Positions 23,879 through 34,669 of a DNA stretch of 64,000 bases are shown piece after piece. This DNA comes from Syncephalastrum monosporum B8922 (taxonomy: Eukaryota; Mucoromycota; Mucoromycetes; Mucorales; Syncephalastraceae): positions 1 to 64,000 of the forward strand of contig JNEN01001248.1 of assembly GCA_000697355.1 (NCBI GenBank). The letters run 5' to 3'. Both the position numbers and the translations under genes were made by a program. Each line of letters begins with the position of its first letter. Position 1 is the stretch's first letter. The notes below the pieces were generated by a model that was not told where the DNA came from, did no database searches, and saw only the letters and a list, made by a program, of their open reading frames with translations.

Positions 23879-25105
23879 TTAGAGCCACCAGGATTCCTTC
23901 TCTTGGTGGTGAACAAACATATTGGTGTCATCGTCATCAAAGCAAGGCGAGTCGTGGTCGGAGCAGTCCGACTGGTGATCGACATCCTTGTGGTGTTTAT
24001 GTTGCTGCTGGTACATGAACTCGTCTTCTTCGACCATGTCAGACCAGGACGAGCCGCCGACGGTGGCGCTGAAGATGGCAGAGTCGATGCTGGTACGCTC
24101 GGGTTGCTTCGCGCCAGCAGTAGGAATGTCAACAGGAGTCATGGGTTCATCCTCAACCGACGAGGCGTCAAACTCGCCGTCACTGACGGTCAAGCGGTCG
24201 ATGGCGAGGAATTGCTGCTGCATCTCCTTGACAGAGGGACGGTCGGCAGGGTGCTGAGAGAGCACAGACGAGAGGAAGCGGTAGCCTGCAAACGAGAGCT
24301 GCGGGAAGAGCTGGTGCTTGAGCATGAGCGGGTTGCGTCTGAACTCGGCAAAGGAAGCGTCAAGCGAGGTGGCCTCCTGCCACGGGTTGCGACCAAAGAG
24401 CAGGGCGATCAGCAGGATGCCCAAGCTCCAAACATCAGCTGCAGCCGAGTCATAAGGCAGAAGATCACCGTTGCAGTCCTGGTAGTCACCGCTCTGGTCG
24501 TCGTCAAAGTGCTCAGGCGCCAAGTAAGTCGTCGAGCCGCAGCCAAACTCCATCGAGAGTGGGTCGCGGGTGGCGAGGCCAAAGTCAGCGACCTTGCAGA
24601 CAATGTCCTCAGAGTCGTCATCAACGCTCTGCAGCAGAATGTTCTCGAGCTTGATATCGCGGTGGAAGACGCCCTTGGAATGCATATGGACCATGGCGTC
24701 GAGGATCTGGCCAAAGAGCTTCTTGACGAGGGCTTCGTCACGGACGGGGTTGAGTTCTTGGTCGCGGACGACAAAATCGAAAAGATCACCCTGGTCGCAG
24801 AGTTCCATGACCATGAAGATATAATCATCGTCTTGGATGACACGATGGAGCGAGAGAATGTTATCGTGCTTAAGCGAGGACTGAATGTCGGCTTCGAGCT
24901 GCTGGACCTGCAGCTGATGGTGGTCGAGGCCGGCCTTGGAGAGGATCTTGACAGCCACGTAAGCGCCGTCTTTCAAGGACTGACCGAGAAACAGGCAGCC
25001 ATACGAGCCTCGACCGAGTTCTTCGAGAAGTTGGTATTCTTGACCGACGACTTGGTCGACCATGGTGGAGGCGACTTGCGCCCAGTAATCTTGCTGTGTG
25101 ACCAT
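23879..25105 (-). CDS. Serine/threonine protein kinase, Ran1/Sks1/Ksp1-like
   Basis: A single uninterrupted frame of 408 residues. The kinase domain spans about residues 24-305: GRGSYG glycine loop near 31, AVK lysine at 53, HRDIKLEN near 148, DFG at 174-176, and an activation segment ending TTYLAPEH, then ADVWSLGILLIALLFGRNPW. These features and the APEHF variant fit the fungal Ran1/Pat1, Sks1/Vhs1 and Ksp1 group, which links nutrient state to growth or sexual development. The C-terminal 100 residues are acidic with a His-rich patch and a cluster of Asp, probably regulatory. A long antisense frame (23903-25198) is a shadow. Confidence 0.9.
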   Translation of the reverse strand: MVTQQDYWAQVASTMVDQVVGQEYQLLEELGRGSYGCLFLGQSLKDGAYVAVKILSKAGLDHHQLQVQQLEADIQSSLKHDNILSLHRVIQDDDYIFMVMELCDQGDLFDFVVRDQELNPVRDEALVKKLFGQILDAMVHMHSKGVFHRDIKLENILLQSVDDDSEDIVCKVADFGLATRDPLSMEFGCGSTTYLAPEHFDDDQSGDYQDCNGDLLPYDSAAADVWSLGILLIALLFGRNPWQEATSLDASFAEFRRNPLMLKHQLFPQLSFAGYRFLSSVLSQHPADRPSVKEMQQQFLAIDRLTVSDGEFDASSVEDEPMTPVDIPTAGAKQPERTSIDSAIFSATVGGSSWSDMVEEDEFMYQQQHKHHKDVDHQSDCSDHDSPCFDDDDTNMFVHHQEKESWWL

Positions 25106-26748
25106 GTTTGTTTTCTTGATATTGGATGTTGCTTTTGGATCGGGAACTTGATCAGGAAGTGGATTTGTGATGGAAGGCCAAAGGCTCGGTGTGTGTGATG
25201 TGTTCAGACATGATAAATAAAATGATGGGCTACCAGGAAGGTTGCTTGTGCTTGCTTGTGCTTTTCAAAGAAAAAGGTAGGTAAAAAAAGGGTGTGCTTG
25301 TTGCTCGATTAGCAGAGAGTCGCCATCTTGGGGATCAACGGGAGAAGAAAGAGAAAGAGAGAGTAAAAAGGAAAAGTAAGAGGTTTTAAAAGTTTTTAGG
25401 TGTTTAGGATATAGAGAATGGCAAGCAAACAAAGATAATAGAGATTGAAAGCAAAGAAGAAGCAAACAAGACAAGTGGGTCAGGGAAAAAGAGAAGGAAA
25501 AGAAGAGGGAGTGTTTTAGCCTTGATTTTATATGCCTCTGTTTCGAATTGCTCTGGCGCCCCACTCCCACCCCCAATTGCTTTGCTTATACCCAAATATA
25601 GAAATGACGCAATTTTTTGGTTGGCCCAATCAGTCCAGAAGCATCTTGGCAAAAAAAATTAATTCATTAGCAATCATTTTCTATCCGAACTTTTCTGTAC
25701 ATGTATAGCCATGATATAGCCATGGCATAGCCTTCTGATCTCTCTGCAGTCTTTCGACTTGACTTTATGACCTTTTCTCTCATACTGAACATGAATAGGT
25801 GATTTACGGATAGGTTATCAGATTCCTCGGAAATGGCGTGATTGGTTCGCTGCAGCAACCGGCTCTTTGGGCGTCTATTGCATTTGGCAATGACTCAGAC
25901 ACTTGTCATTGGTGTTATTTCAATCCCCGTCACTCATACTCACACACACGCACATTTTTTTTTTTGCGCGGGAAGAAATTTTTGGCTTTGGAGGCGAGTC
26001 CATGTGACAAAATCTATGGGGGTTCTCACCCCTGACTGGGTGGAGGACTTGCTGTATAGACCGCATGCCCCATGACTTCATGGCACGCTTACTTACATGT
26101 CAGAAAGAAATCAACGACGATCCCTTCCTTGGGATGCTACAAAGGAAAAAGGAGCTCTTACAGATTGACTCATTTACTCTTCCGTTCCGTGTGTCTGTGC
26201 TGCGCGAGGCAAATCAAGCCGAAAAATCCTCGCACTGTCCCCATCTTTAGCCGCCGGCGCGCCATTTGGTGTAACTGGATTGGTTTGTCATCGCGTGCGA
26301 TATGATAAATCAACACCTCTTTTTTCGTGATACTGCTTATACTCCTTGATAATAACAACAGGTGATACTTTTTTGATAGGTATGGCTATCTCTGGAGTTC
26401 ATTCTTATTGCGACTAGGCTCTTCATTCTTCCTTTTACTATTACACTCCTATCTAATTTTCTTTTTTCGATCAACAACCCGTCGTTAAATGCTACATACC
26501 CAAAAAGATTTGTAAGTTGGGCAGTGCGCTGCGGGCTGCGCGCCATTGCGGGGGGAGTGTTAATTCCAGCAAATGGCGATGTCCGGAATTTCAACCGTGG
26601 TCCGGATTACGCTTAGCCGGCTTTTTCATGCAAAGAACTCTCTCGGCAATTCTTTTTGTTTCTTTAGTCTTCGACAGAAAAAAAAAGTTTCCTACACGAT
26701 TTCTAATTGTCTACCTACGTGCTACATACGATCATTAGATGAATAAGG
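25106..26748. other. Intergenic region upstream of kinase gene and downstream of PCI gene
   Basis: Contains the long CT/GA-rich leader of the kinase gene (25330-25510) and a mixed 25840-26300 stretch of higher GC with short frames only. No family resemblance was found. A small GC-rich block at 26515-26640 is not a tRNA. Confidence 0.5.
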
Positions 26749-28561
26749 TTATCCGACAATTTTGGGGAAAGGGTCCTTGGCACTCAGGACAACAAAAAGC
26801 TTTTCGTGTGACAGATAACCCTTCATGTACCCCTACAACACATGATTCGAATTAACATCAAGAAACTTGCATGTCATGATCTCATTTTGCGTGTGGCTGT
26901 ACCTTGAATATCATATTGGCTAACATCCACTCGGTTTCCTCCATACTGACGTCGATGCCGACGAAACGAAGTGCGGTCTTAAATTGTGTCATGGGTATTC
27001 TTGTGGAGCGATCCATGCAGAGGTACCTGCATTTAATGAAGAAACAATACGTCAAAACACGTGGGTATGCGAACGTATGGTTTTTGCTTACACTTTTCGA
27101 AACAGCTGTCGCATAGCAATGCTCTGGGCCTTTTCGACGGCGAAATAGGCGCCTTGCCGGATGAGGAGTTGCTCTTTCTTCACAAGAGTGTCATTAAACT
27201 GTTTTATATTGCCGTGTCGGATAGCTGTGATGAGGTCGCCGTAAATTTCCCGTGATCTGGGATACTTGTCCAGGAGCGATTGGCTAGGCAAGACGCCCCG
27301 CATGAGCCGAATAGGCAGTAAGGTTTGTAGAATCAATCTATCATTTCATTTGTTGGCATGGGATTATTTGAGTGGGCGGGGTATTGCTTCCACGCAAACA
27401 GCATTGCTTACTCTTTGTTTCTGCGGCTCGCGTCGTGGCATTCTCGGAACGCGAGGTCTAGTTCATGCTCGGCCTTTGAAGATCGGGTGAGTGCCGATAC
27501 GGGAAGCGGGCCGACGCCCGGAATATTATTTTTGCCTTTTTGTTAATATTTTTACCTTTCCGTACTCCTCTTCGAGGAAATAAAGTCGACCGAGGTAGTA
27601 GCGGTACGTGACACGGTCGCTCTTGGGGAATTCAGCAATACTCGGCATATCGGCGACCCGGACGGCCCGAAGCACGTTTTTACACAGATTTTGTTGTTTC
27701 AACTGCACGCAGAGACACGTTATATTTTTTCATGAGATCGTTTTGTTTGCTGTGCTTACCTTGAAATAAATCCGAAATAGGATGCCGATTAAACGGTAGG
27801 TGCCGTACTTCTTGGAGATGGATAGCATGTTTCTGTTTGTTCACACGTCAGTTTGTAAAAGAGATCTTGTATCGTTTCATACCTGTCCGTAACACATTGA
27901 CTGAACGATTTGCTGATAATGTTGGCTGCATCCTCGAGCTTTTTCCGTTGGCTTTCGTCTTCTTGCCCGAGAGATTGTGCTTCTATATCCGCCTAAGAGA
28001 AGAAAAAAGAAAAAAAAGAAAAAACAATACGAGCAGGAGGGCCGAGTTTAGCGTGATTTTAGCGCGTTCTTGATCTTTGATTACCGTAGTGGCGATGGCG
28101 CGTAGATCGCTGTTGACAACATAGATCACGGGAAGAGACCATCGCGCAAGCGTACTCGCACTTCGCTGCAGTGTCCTGTTCCCCACTTGCTCAATACTTT
28201 TCCTTTTATTTTATTTAATGCGGGACTGTGACTTACAGGACGAGTTCTTTCTGCACGTCAAAGGCTTGAATGTACTGACCGTGGTCCATAAAGTGAAGCA
28301 CTTTGAGATGACAGGCAGCTATTTCATCCCAAGGGTATGAAGCGCTATTTCTGCATTGGGCGTCGACCTTCCTCAGCTACAAGAAACGGACGAGAGATTA
28401 AGGACGGCTGACGAGAATGGATCAAACTGAATTACATCGATTTGGCTGGCAAGAGCCGCTTGAGGATTATGAAAAACGTCGAAAAGGCGGGCGAGTTGTG
28501 TGCCGTTCTCGTCGTTGGAATAAAGATTCACCTTCTGCAAGTAAAGCGTTACTGTCTTCAT
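26749..28561 (-). CDS. PCI-domain protein of the PCID2/Thp1/Csn12 family
   Basis: Ten exons on the minus strand: 28561-28436, 28376-28237, 28175-28085, 27992-27883, 27832-27760, 27702-27556, 27473-27412, 27337-27092, 27026-26903 and 26832-26749. They give 400 residues, the PCID2 length. Landmarks are YLQKVN at the start, YVVNSDLRAIA, NMLSISKKYGTYRLIGILFRI, VTYRYYLGRLYFLEEEYGK, the AEHELDLAFRECH helix, LPIRLMRGVLPS, and the winged-helix end with YLSHEKLFVVLSAKDPFP. The family includes the TREX-2 subunit (mRNA export, with Sac3) and COP9-associated Csn12. Overall length and the C-terminal motif favour PCID2/Thp1. Exon joins rest on frame and family continuity. Confidence 0.88.
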
Positions 28562-29799
28562 TATCACTGAGTGATGTGCGTATATATGTTATGTACGGTG
28601 CAAGAGGGAAGTGCGAGCGCGCGTGTCATTATCTCAATTTCATTGGCTGTTGCCTGCCCGAAGCGTCTGTTCCTTGTCCAGTGATCCTTCTCGAGGCAAA
28701 ATTTACGTGTTCCGGTAGAAACAAGGTTGTTCCTAGACTATAACCGCTCACCCCTATACAGGGACTTTCAGCCGCAGTCGTCCTGGCTTCACTGGTATGG
28801 TAATAGCATCGTATCAAAGCCAGATGTCATCCTCGTTCTATTGTCCATTTTGTCATTTGTTTGCCCTATTGTATCAATACAAGTACAAAACATAGAAACA
28901 TAATCATCATCTCATATTGCTGTGCATATTCAATTTATTGTCGTGCTGCTTAGAGACTCACCTATCATTCAGCCAAGCAGCTGCGGTAATACCTTGTAAG
29001 TGGTGTTCTACGGTTGACTATTATAGATGCGTGCGTCATTAATCCATTCCATGTGGTCACAGCAACCTGTGTTTCTCTGTCCTTTTTATTCATACTACAC
29101 ATTGCAGTAACAGTATGGCTAGTTCGATCATCTGAACAAGGACCGACTCACCTTTTTTTTCCCCAAGTTAAGCATGTTTCTTGCGTTTGGTGTCGCTCAA
29201 ATCATGCTTATTGGCGCTGTCCTTGGTGTGTAAAGAAGGCGCGCCTTGAAACGAGTGTGGCAGATGATGAGTATTATCTGTCCTTACGCATATACACGAA
29301 AAGCGAGGCTACGTCGCAGTGTTGACTGTCCGTTGTGAAGTGGAGAGGCAATTTTGGCTTCCACGAGCCGCTTTTCTTAGTGCAGCTGCAAGATGACCAA
29401 GACCTTTAGAGATAAAAAGACCAAGAAGAAACCCAACATCATTTATATACGACTACACACCCGGTTTATATGTGGACTATGTGAGTATGTGGGAAAGAAA
29501 AGATAAGCGGGGCCAGCAAATTGCTAATTGACATGGGTGTCCTCTTACTTCTTTATATATTTCCTTGTATTAGCTACTAGTTGTTGAATCAGTACTACAC
29601 AAGTTTATATTTGCCCGTCATATGTGCATCTTTTGACAGGGCGAAGTCGTTGATGCCAGCGCTCGAAGGTGTCTTCACTTACAGGTCGGGGTTTGAATAA
29701 GCAGGGTGGGTGGCTTGCCCGAGCATAGCTGTTTTTAAGGTTTCCCTCTCTTGTCAAAGCGCGCCTTTCTCGAAGATCTTGCAGGCCACTCGAAATCAC
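28562..29799. other. Intergenic region between divergent genes
   Basis: Shared upstream region of the PCI gene (minus) and WDR75 (plus). AT-rich with several short frames of no family likeness. No repeat longer than a few bases was noticed. Confidence 0.5.
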
Positions 29800-32700
29800 A
29801 TGGTCTCCAAAGTCAAGCAGAATACGGACACAAAGTCTGTTTCGAAGAAGCAGCAGAAACAGCCTTTGAAACCGACGACTACGGCGGCAACTAACGGCGC
29901 CATGGTGATGCCGAGAGAGTCGTTGCACCTGTCACAACAAGCGGGTGGCAACATTTGCCAGTATCCTCTCGTATTCACCAACGATTCTCGGTACGGTAGC
30001 TTTGGGCAAGATAAACGGGATCTAACCCAATGGGTATATAGGTACATATTCGCTTGTGTCAATCGCAGCATCAACATTTACGCCGTTGCGACCGGTCGCC
30101 TTGTCAAGGTGCTTTCCCGATCGCCTGCGGAGGGAGGCCATACCGACACCGTCGTGCGCGTGGCACTAAATCCCAAGAATGCGATGCAGCTCTACTCATT
30201 TGGCCTCGATGGTGCGATCAAGCTTTGGGACTTTAATGATGAGATCCTGCTCAAGGTATATACATATATACATATATACATACATATATATACATACGTC
30301 GATGCCGATCCCGCGCGCGATCGACACCGATTGACACCGATCTAACTTTGTATTGCCTTGGTAGACCATTCAAGTCAAGGATAGTATCGAGGACGCTGTC
30401 TTTTGCCCACTGGACCCTGAATTTGCGTATGTGGTGACGAAAAAGGCAGAGAAAAAGAGCCACAAGATCAAGATCACGCGACGTTACCTCGGCTCTGCCA
30501 CCGATGTTAAAAAGGCACAAAAGATCTGGTCTGGTGACCAATTCCAGGGTTTCGATGTGGCTAGCTCGGGCGAGTATATGGCCATTGGTTCTGGACGCCA
30601 TACAATCCTGTGTATCTTGCCTGACTATCTCGGCAATCAGAGTGCGATGGAAATGGATATTCAGACATTCTCGTAAGTAGAATACGAAAAATCTGAAGTG
30701 GATGAGCGATATCTCATGTCAGTATGCTCTAGGTACAAATGCGAAGGCTTTGTTACAACCGTCCAGTTTCATCCCGAGTCTGCGTATCTTGCCGTCGGCA
30801 ACGACCGCGGTATCATCCAGCTCTTTTACTGCTGTGCGGCCGACAAGCACGAAGCACCTGAATCACAAATTCTCCACTGGCATTTCTCGCCCGTCCGCAG
30901 TCTGTGTTTCATGGACGACGGTGCCAACCTCGTCTCGGGCGGTGACGAAGGTGTCCTCGTCTTTTGGCAGCTGACGACATTCGACAAGTCCTTCTTGCCC
31001 CGTCTTGGCGGTGGTATCCAGTCCATTGGGTTCTCCCCCAACTATAAGTATTGCTGCGTCGGTGCCTCGGATAATGCGATCCGTCTGTTTAACAATGCGA
31101 CACTGACCATCACGTTGGTGATCCAAGGCGTCCAAGGAGGTAAGGAAATGGGAGAAAGTCCTTCCAAATGAGACGGGGACCTATATTGATCATGCAAATG
31201 GTATAGGGCATAGTGGCAAGCTGGACACCGGTCTGGTTCTCGAGCCCAGAAATCACAGTCTAGTCTTTAATGGTGTTCCCGGCCACATACAGTTCTACAA
31301 CACCGCGTCCGACCGACACGTCGTCGAAGTGGAAGTCGCGCCTGCTTACCGTTACTCAGCCAAATCAAAGGTGACAACTTATCACGTCGATCATGTTGCA
31401 TTTCATCCAAGCGGTGGTTGGATGGCTACGCTTGACTCGCGCGACGACAAGGAGACCACACCCGAGCGCTACCTCAAATTTTGGCGATGGGATCACGACC
31501 AGCAGACATACAAGCTTCACACGCGCGTAGACAAGCCCCATAACGGTCACATCACGTCCCTCACATTTAGCCCATCCTTGCCCGGTCAGCCACCGATGGC
31601 CATCACAACGTCGGCCGACAAAGTCTTCAAGGTGTGGCACTTGCTCGCGTTGGGCCGGAGTCATGGCGAGGATGAGGTTGCGTGGACATGCCGCTCCAAC
31701 GGCATGTATCGCAACTATGTCCCGACCCAGGCCGCCTTTTCGACCGACGGCAGCATTCTTGCTGTCAGCTTTGGCTCGCATATTACGCTCTGGGACCCCC
31801 AGCAGAACAGCATCCAGCGCGTCCTGGTGCAACCTGTCGCGGAAGATATTCAGCGACTCCATTTCATTGGTGACAGCCCGTTTGTTGTAGCTGTTTCGCA
31901 GAACTACTTTTGCGTGTGGAACTTGCTGACATGCACAGGTAGGAAGAGGAAAAAGGGCAGTATACATCGAAGATACTGATGCAGTATGTATAACGTATAG
32001 TTTGGTGGAGCTACAAAATGCAAGTGGCCGATATCGCCATCGACCATATGTCGTCCCGATTCGCCGTCCTGGATGCCTGCCAAGGCCAGTCTCGCATCGT
32101 CGTGTTTGAGCCAAAATCAGCCACGCCTGTCGCAATCCATGTCGCCGACAAATCGAACCAGTACCTCGCCATCGCCTACGTACCTCCCAAGGCAGAGCAC
32201 CCCTCATGGAATATCGTCTACTGGGGCCAAGGCGGCGTGTTTGGCACGCTGACGAGTGCGCCACCGGAAGCAGTAGAGACACAGTCCGAGAACGTGTCGC
32301 TCACGCATGCAGCTGAATCCAGTATGCTTGATGCGCTCTATGGCGCGCGGAAACAGGATCGTGCAGCTGCCGAGAGCCAGGACGCAGCACGTATTGGCTT
32401 GGCGACCAAGCTTCGTGAAGAGGCCATGGCCAAGGAAGGTGTCGATGTTGAGGCTGAGCGCGAGAACGTGGACACGATGAGTGTGGCAAGTCACGTGATG
32501 CCCAGCGTCAAGGACCTGTTTGCGCCTTTTATGGGTGGTCTCATGAAGCTCCGTATCTCCGAGGCACCCATCGACGAGGCCGACAAGCAGCAGCGTGCAA
32601 GTGAGACGGAAGATGGTGAGGCCATGGACGTAGATCACAAACCTCCGTCTGCATTTACACTCGAGGCCTTGCCGACCGTGGATGCATTCTTTAGTCATGC

Positions 32701-32815
32701 GTTCCAGGCACAGCGGTCAGCAGCGCCTTCCGTGAACGCCAAAGACGAGGCTTCTTCCGAGAGCGATAACAGCGAATCAGAGGAAGAAGACGACCCGAAG
32801 GATATGGCCTGGTAG
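29800..32815 (+). CDS. WD-repeat ribosome biogenesis factor WDR75 (yeast Nan1/Utp17)
   Basis: Exons 29800-29990, 30042-30255, 30365-30672, 30733-31139, 31207-31938 and 32001-32815 give 888 residues. Multiple WD-like blades are readable (SFGLDGAIKLWDFND, VRSLCFMDDGANLVSGGDEG, ASDNAIRLFN, GHITSLTFSPS, VFKVWHLLALGR, GSHITLWDPQQ). A basic N terminus and an acidic Ser/Glu-rich tail ending DPKDMAW match the family. It is a t-UTP component of the small-subunit processome in the nucleolus, needed for pre-18S rRNA transcription and cleavage. Intron 1 (51 bases) is open in frame. Intron 2 holds a TA-rich microsatellite (30256-30296). Confidence 0.9.
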
Positions 32816-33181
32816 ATGCTCGCCCTTACCCCCCTTTTTCTTCCTCTGCAATGCATCCTCTTTCTCTCCTCCTTTCAAAACGCACAGACACGCCTTATCA
32901 CACATACATGTACACACTTGTTTTTTCTATCTTATTTGCAATTTTGCACAGACACTCACGCACATAACATATAATCCCGCAACCATACACGTTTTCTTCT
33001 CTCTCTCTCTCTCGTTCTCCCTCTCTCTTATCACATTTTTCTCACATGTCACGCATCAACAAACACTTTTACCCTTACAATCTGATTTTTTTTCTTGAAC
33101 TTTTTGGCTTTATTTATCGGAAACAATGTCATGTTGGTATCGTATGCACAGATGAGTAGAACTTTTTTTTGTTTTGCTGGA
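32816..33181. other. Intergenic region between convergent genes
   Basis: Pyrimidine- and CA-rich DNA between two 3' ends, with a CT dinucleotide run at 32999-33013. No gene is seen. Confidence 0.5.
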
Positions 33182-34669
33182 TTAAATGGAGAAGATATCC
33201 ATAGCCATCTTGATCGTCTCGTCACCTGCTTCATAGGCCTGGTGACGCTCTTGCATGATTCGTTTTGTGAACGAACTTTGCTTGCCACACACACCGGGCT
33301 TACCCGCCAAAAAGTATTGGGCGCGCATTGCGACGAGCTTATCGACAATGCCGAGCACGCTCATGTCGGGTGGGCGCGCATAGGGCTGGACAGGGATGAC
33401 GTTCCAATGCTCCTTTGGCAGTTCATCGTACGGGATCTGGTCCTTTTGGAGGGTTGTGACGGTGACATCCAGGTGCTGGTAGACGTATGCAATAGCGTCA
33501 TGGTGGTCGGGCGTGAGTTCATTGAGTTTGAAGGACATACTTTCGGGCTGGGCCTTGGACGTGTTGAGAAGGTGCGGGTAGTCAGTCAAGAGGAAGACCT
33601 TCAAGTCTTGCTCTGGCAATTCGTCGACCTTGCGTACCAAGGATTCGGCGCAGGGGACCATGTTGGTAACCGGGTCAAGGCGCTCCATGCGCCAGTGGAT
33701 GGCGACGAACGGGCTCATTTGCTGTGCGATCTGGTTGGCGAGCGCATGCCAGCGCTCATGGTAAGGCAACGGCTCGTTCACCTCGGGGTTCTCAATGTAG
33801 CCAAAGCGACGGTCGTAAAACAAGCTAATCACGTCAGTCTGGGAGGTAAGGAAGTCCATGAGTGTCTGGGTGTAGTTGCTCTCGCGTCGGCTAAACTGCT
33901 CTGGGTCCTCCAGTACAAGGCGTCGACGCTCAGGCGCAAAGTCGAGAAGATGATGGAAGCAGTTGTCGGCCTTGTCCAAGAAATGAAAGTTGGCGTTGAT
34001 CTCAACGTACGTGTCTTCGGAGGTGGGAGCGGTGCCAGCCTGGCGTCTCTCAGCAACCCAGTCGCGAAAGTCTTGCATGGTGATGTACGAAAAGAAGCGT
34101 TTGTTCTGCTGAAGCCATCGGTGATCGTAGTAAAAGTCAAAAGGGAAACGGCGACAGGCGCCCAGATGAGAGCTGTGCACGTTCGGTAGCACGATCGTCC
34201 GGTCGAGCTTGCCCGACAGGAAGGCGAGTTGACGGAAGTGCTCCTGTGCCTTGGATTCTGTAAGAAAAAAAAAAAAAAAACAAATACACATTAAATATAT
34301 CAACTTCCAGATGACAAGATAAAGACAACAACAAATAATAGATAAATTTTACATACCTTGTTCGGTGATGGCAACAGGAAGGACAAAGGAGCACCGATCG
34401 CGACCACAGAACTTTTGATCAATCTGGCGTCGTCGTGCTTCCCGCTCACGCTGTTCGAGAAGCTCGCGGTCAATCTCGACAAAACCATCCTGACGGTTCA
34501 TCTCGTGCTCATTGGGTCTCACATAATTAGGCAAGGATGGCTGGTCATCTTGCTTGGGAGGTTCAGCGTTGCGGCCGAGGTGGACGCCCGAGTAGTAGAC
34601 AAAGAGACCGAGGATCACGAGGATGATAATGTAGCGACGCGTAGGCCGCCCGTTACGGAGCGCCATCAT
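33182..34669 (-). CDS. Type II membrane glycosyltransferase-like protein (O-fucosyltransferase-fold candidate)
   Basis: Two exons, 34669-34357 and 34257-33182, give 462 residues. A short basic cytosolic tail (MMALRNGRPTRR) precedes a single hydrophobic anchor (YIIILVILGLFVYYSG), the layout of Golgi type II enzymes. The lumenal part has AFLSGKLDRTIVLPNVHSSH, FFSYITMQDF, and SPFVAIHWRMERLDP near residue 330, where an Arg after His resembles the HxR-type donor loop of the GDP-fucose O-fucosyltransferase fold. Further on are VFLLTDYPHLL and a C-terminal SFTKRIMQER. I see no definitive substrate motif, so the donor and acceptor are unknown. The intron carries a 17-nt poly-A stretch on the plus strand (34264-34280). 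Confidence 0.62.

Noticed and set aside
23903..25198. 431-codon plus-strand open frame
   Set aside because: It is the exact antisense of the protein kinase gene, whose motifs are unmistakable on the minus strand.
26515..26640. GC-rich block suspected to be a tRNA or other RNA gene
   Set aside because: No cloverleaf arms or T-loop sequence on either strand.
31365..32282. 305-codon minus-strand open frame
   Set aside because: Antisense of WDR75 exons, no family likeness.
33095..34189. 364-codon plus-strand open frame
   Set aside because: Antisense of the glycosyltransferase-like gene; its composition mirrors that gene and it has no motif of its own.
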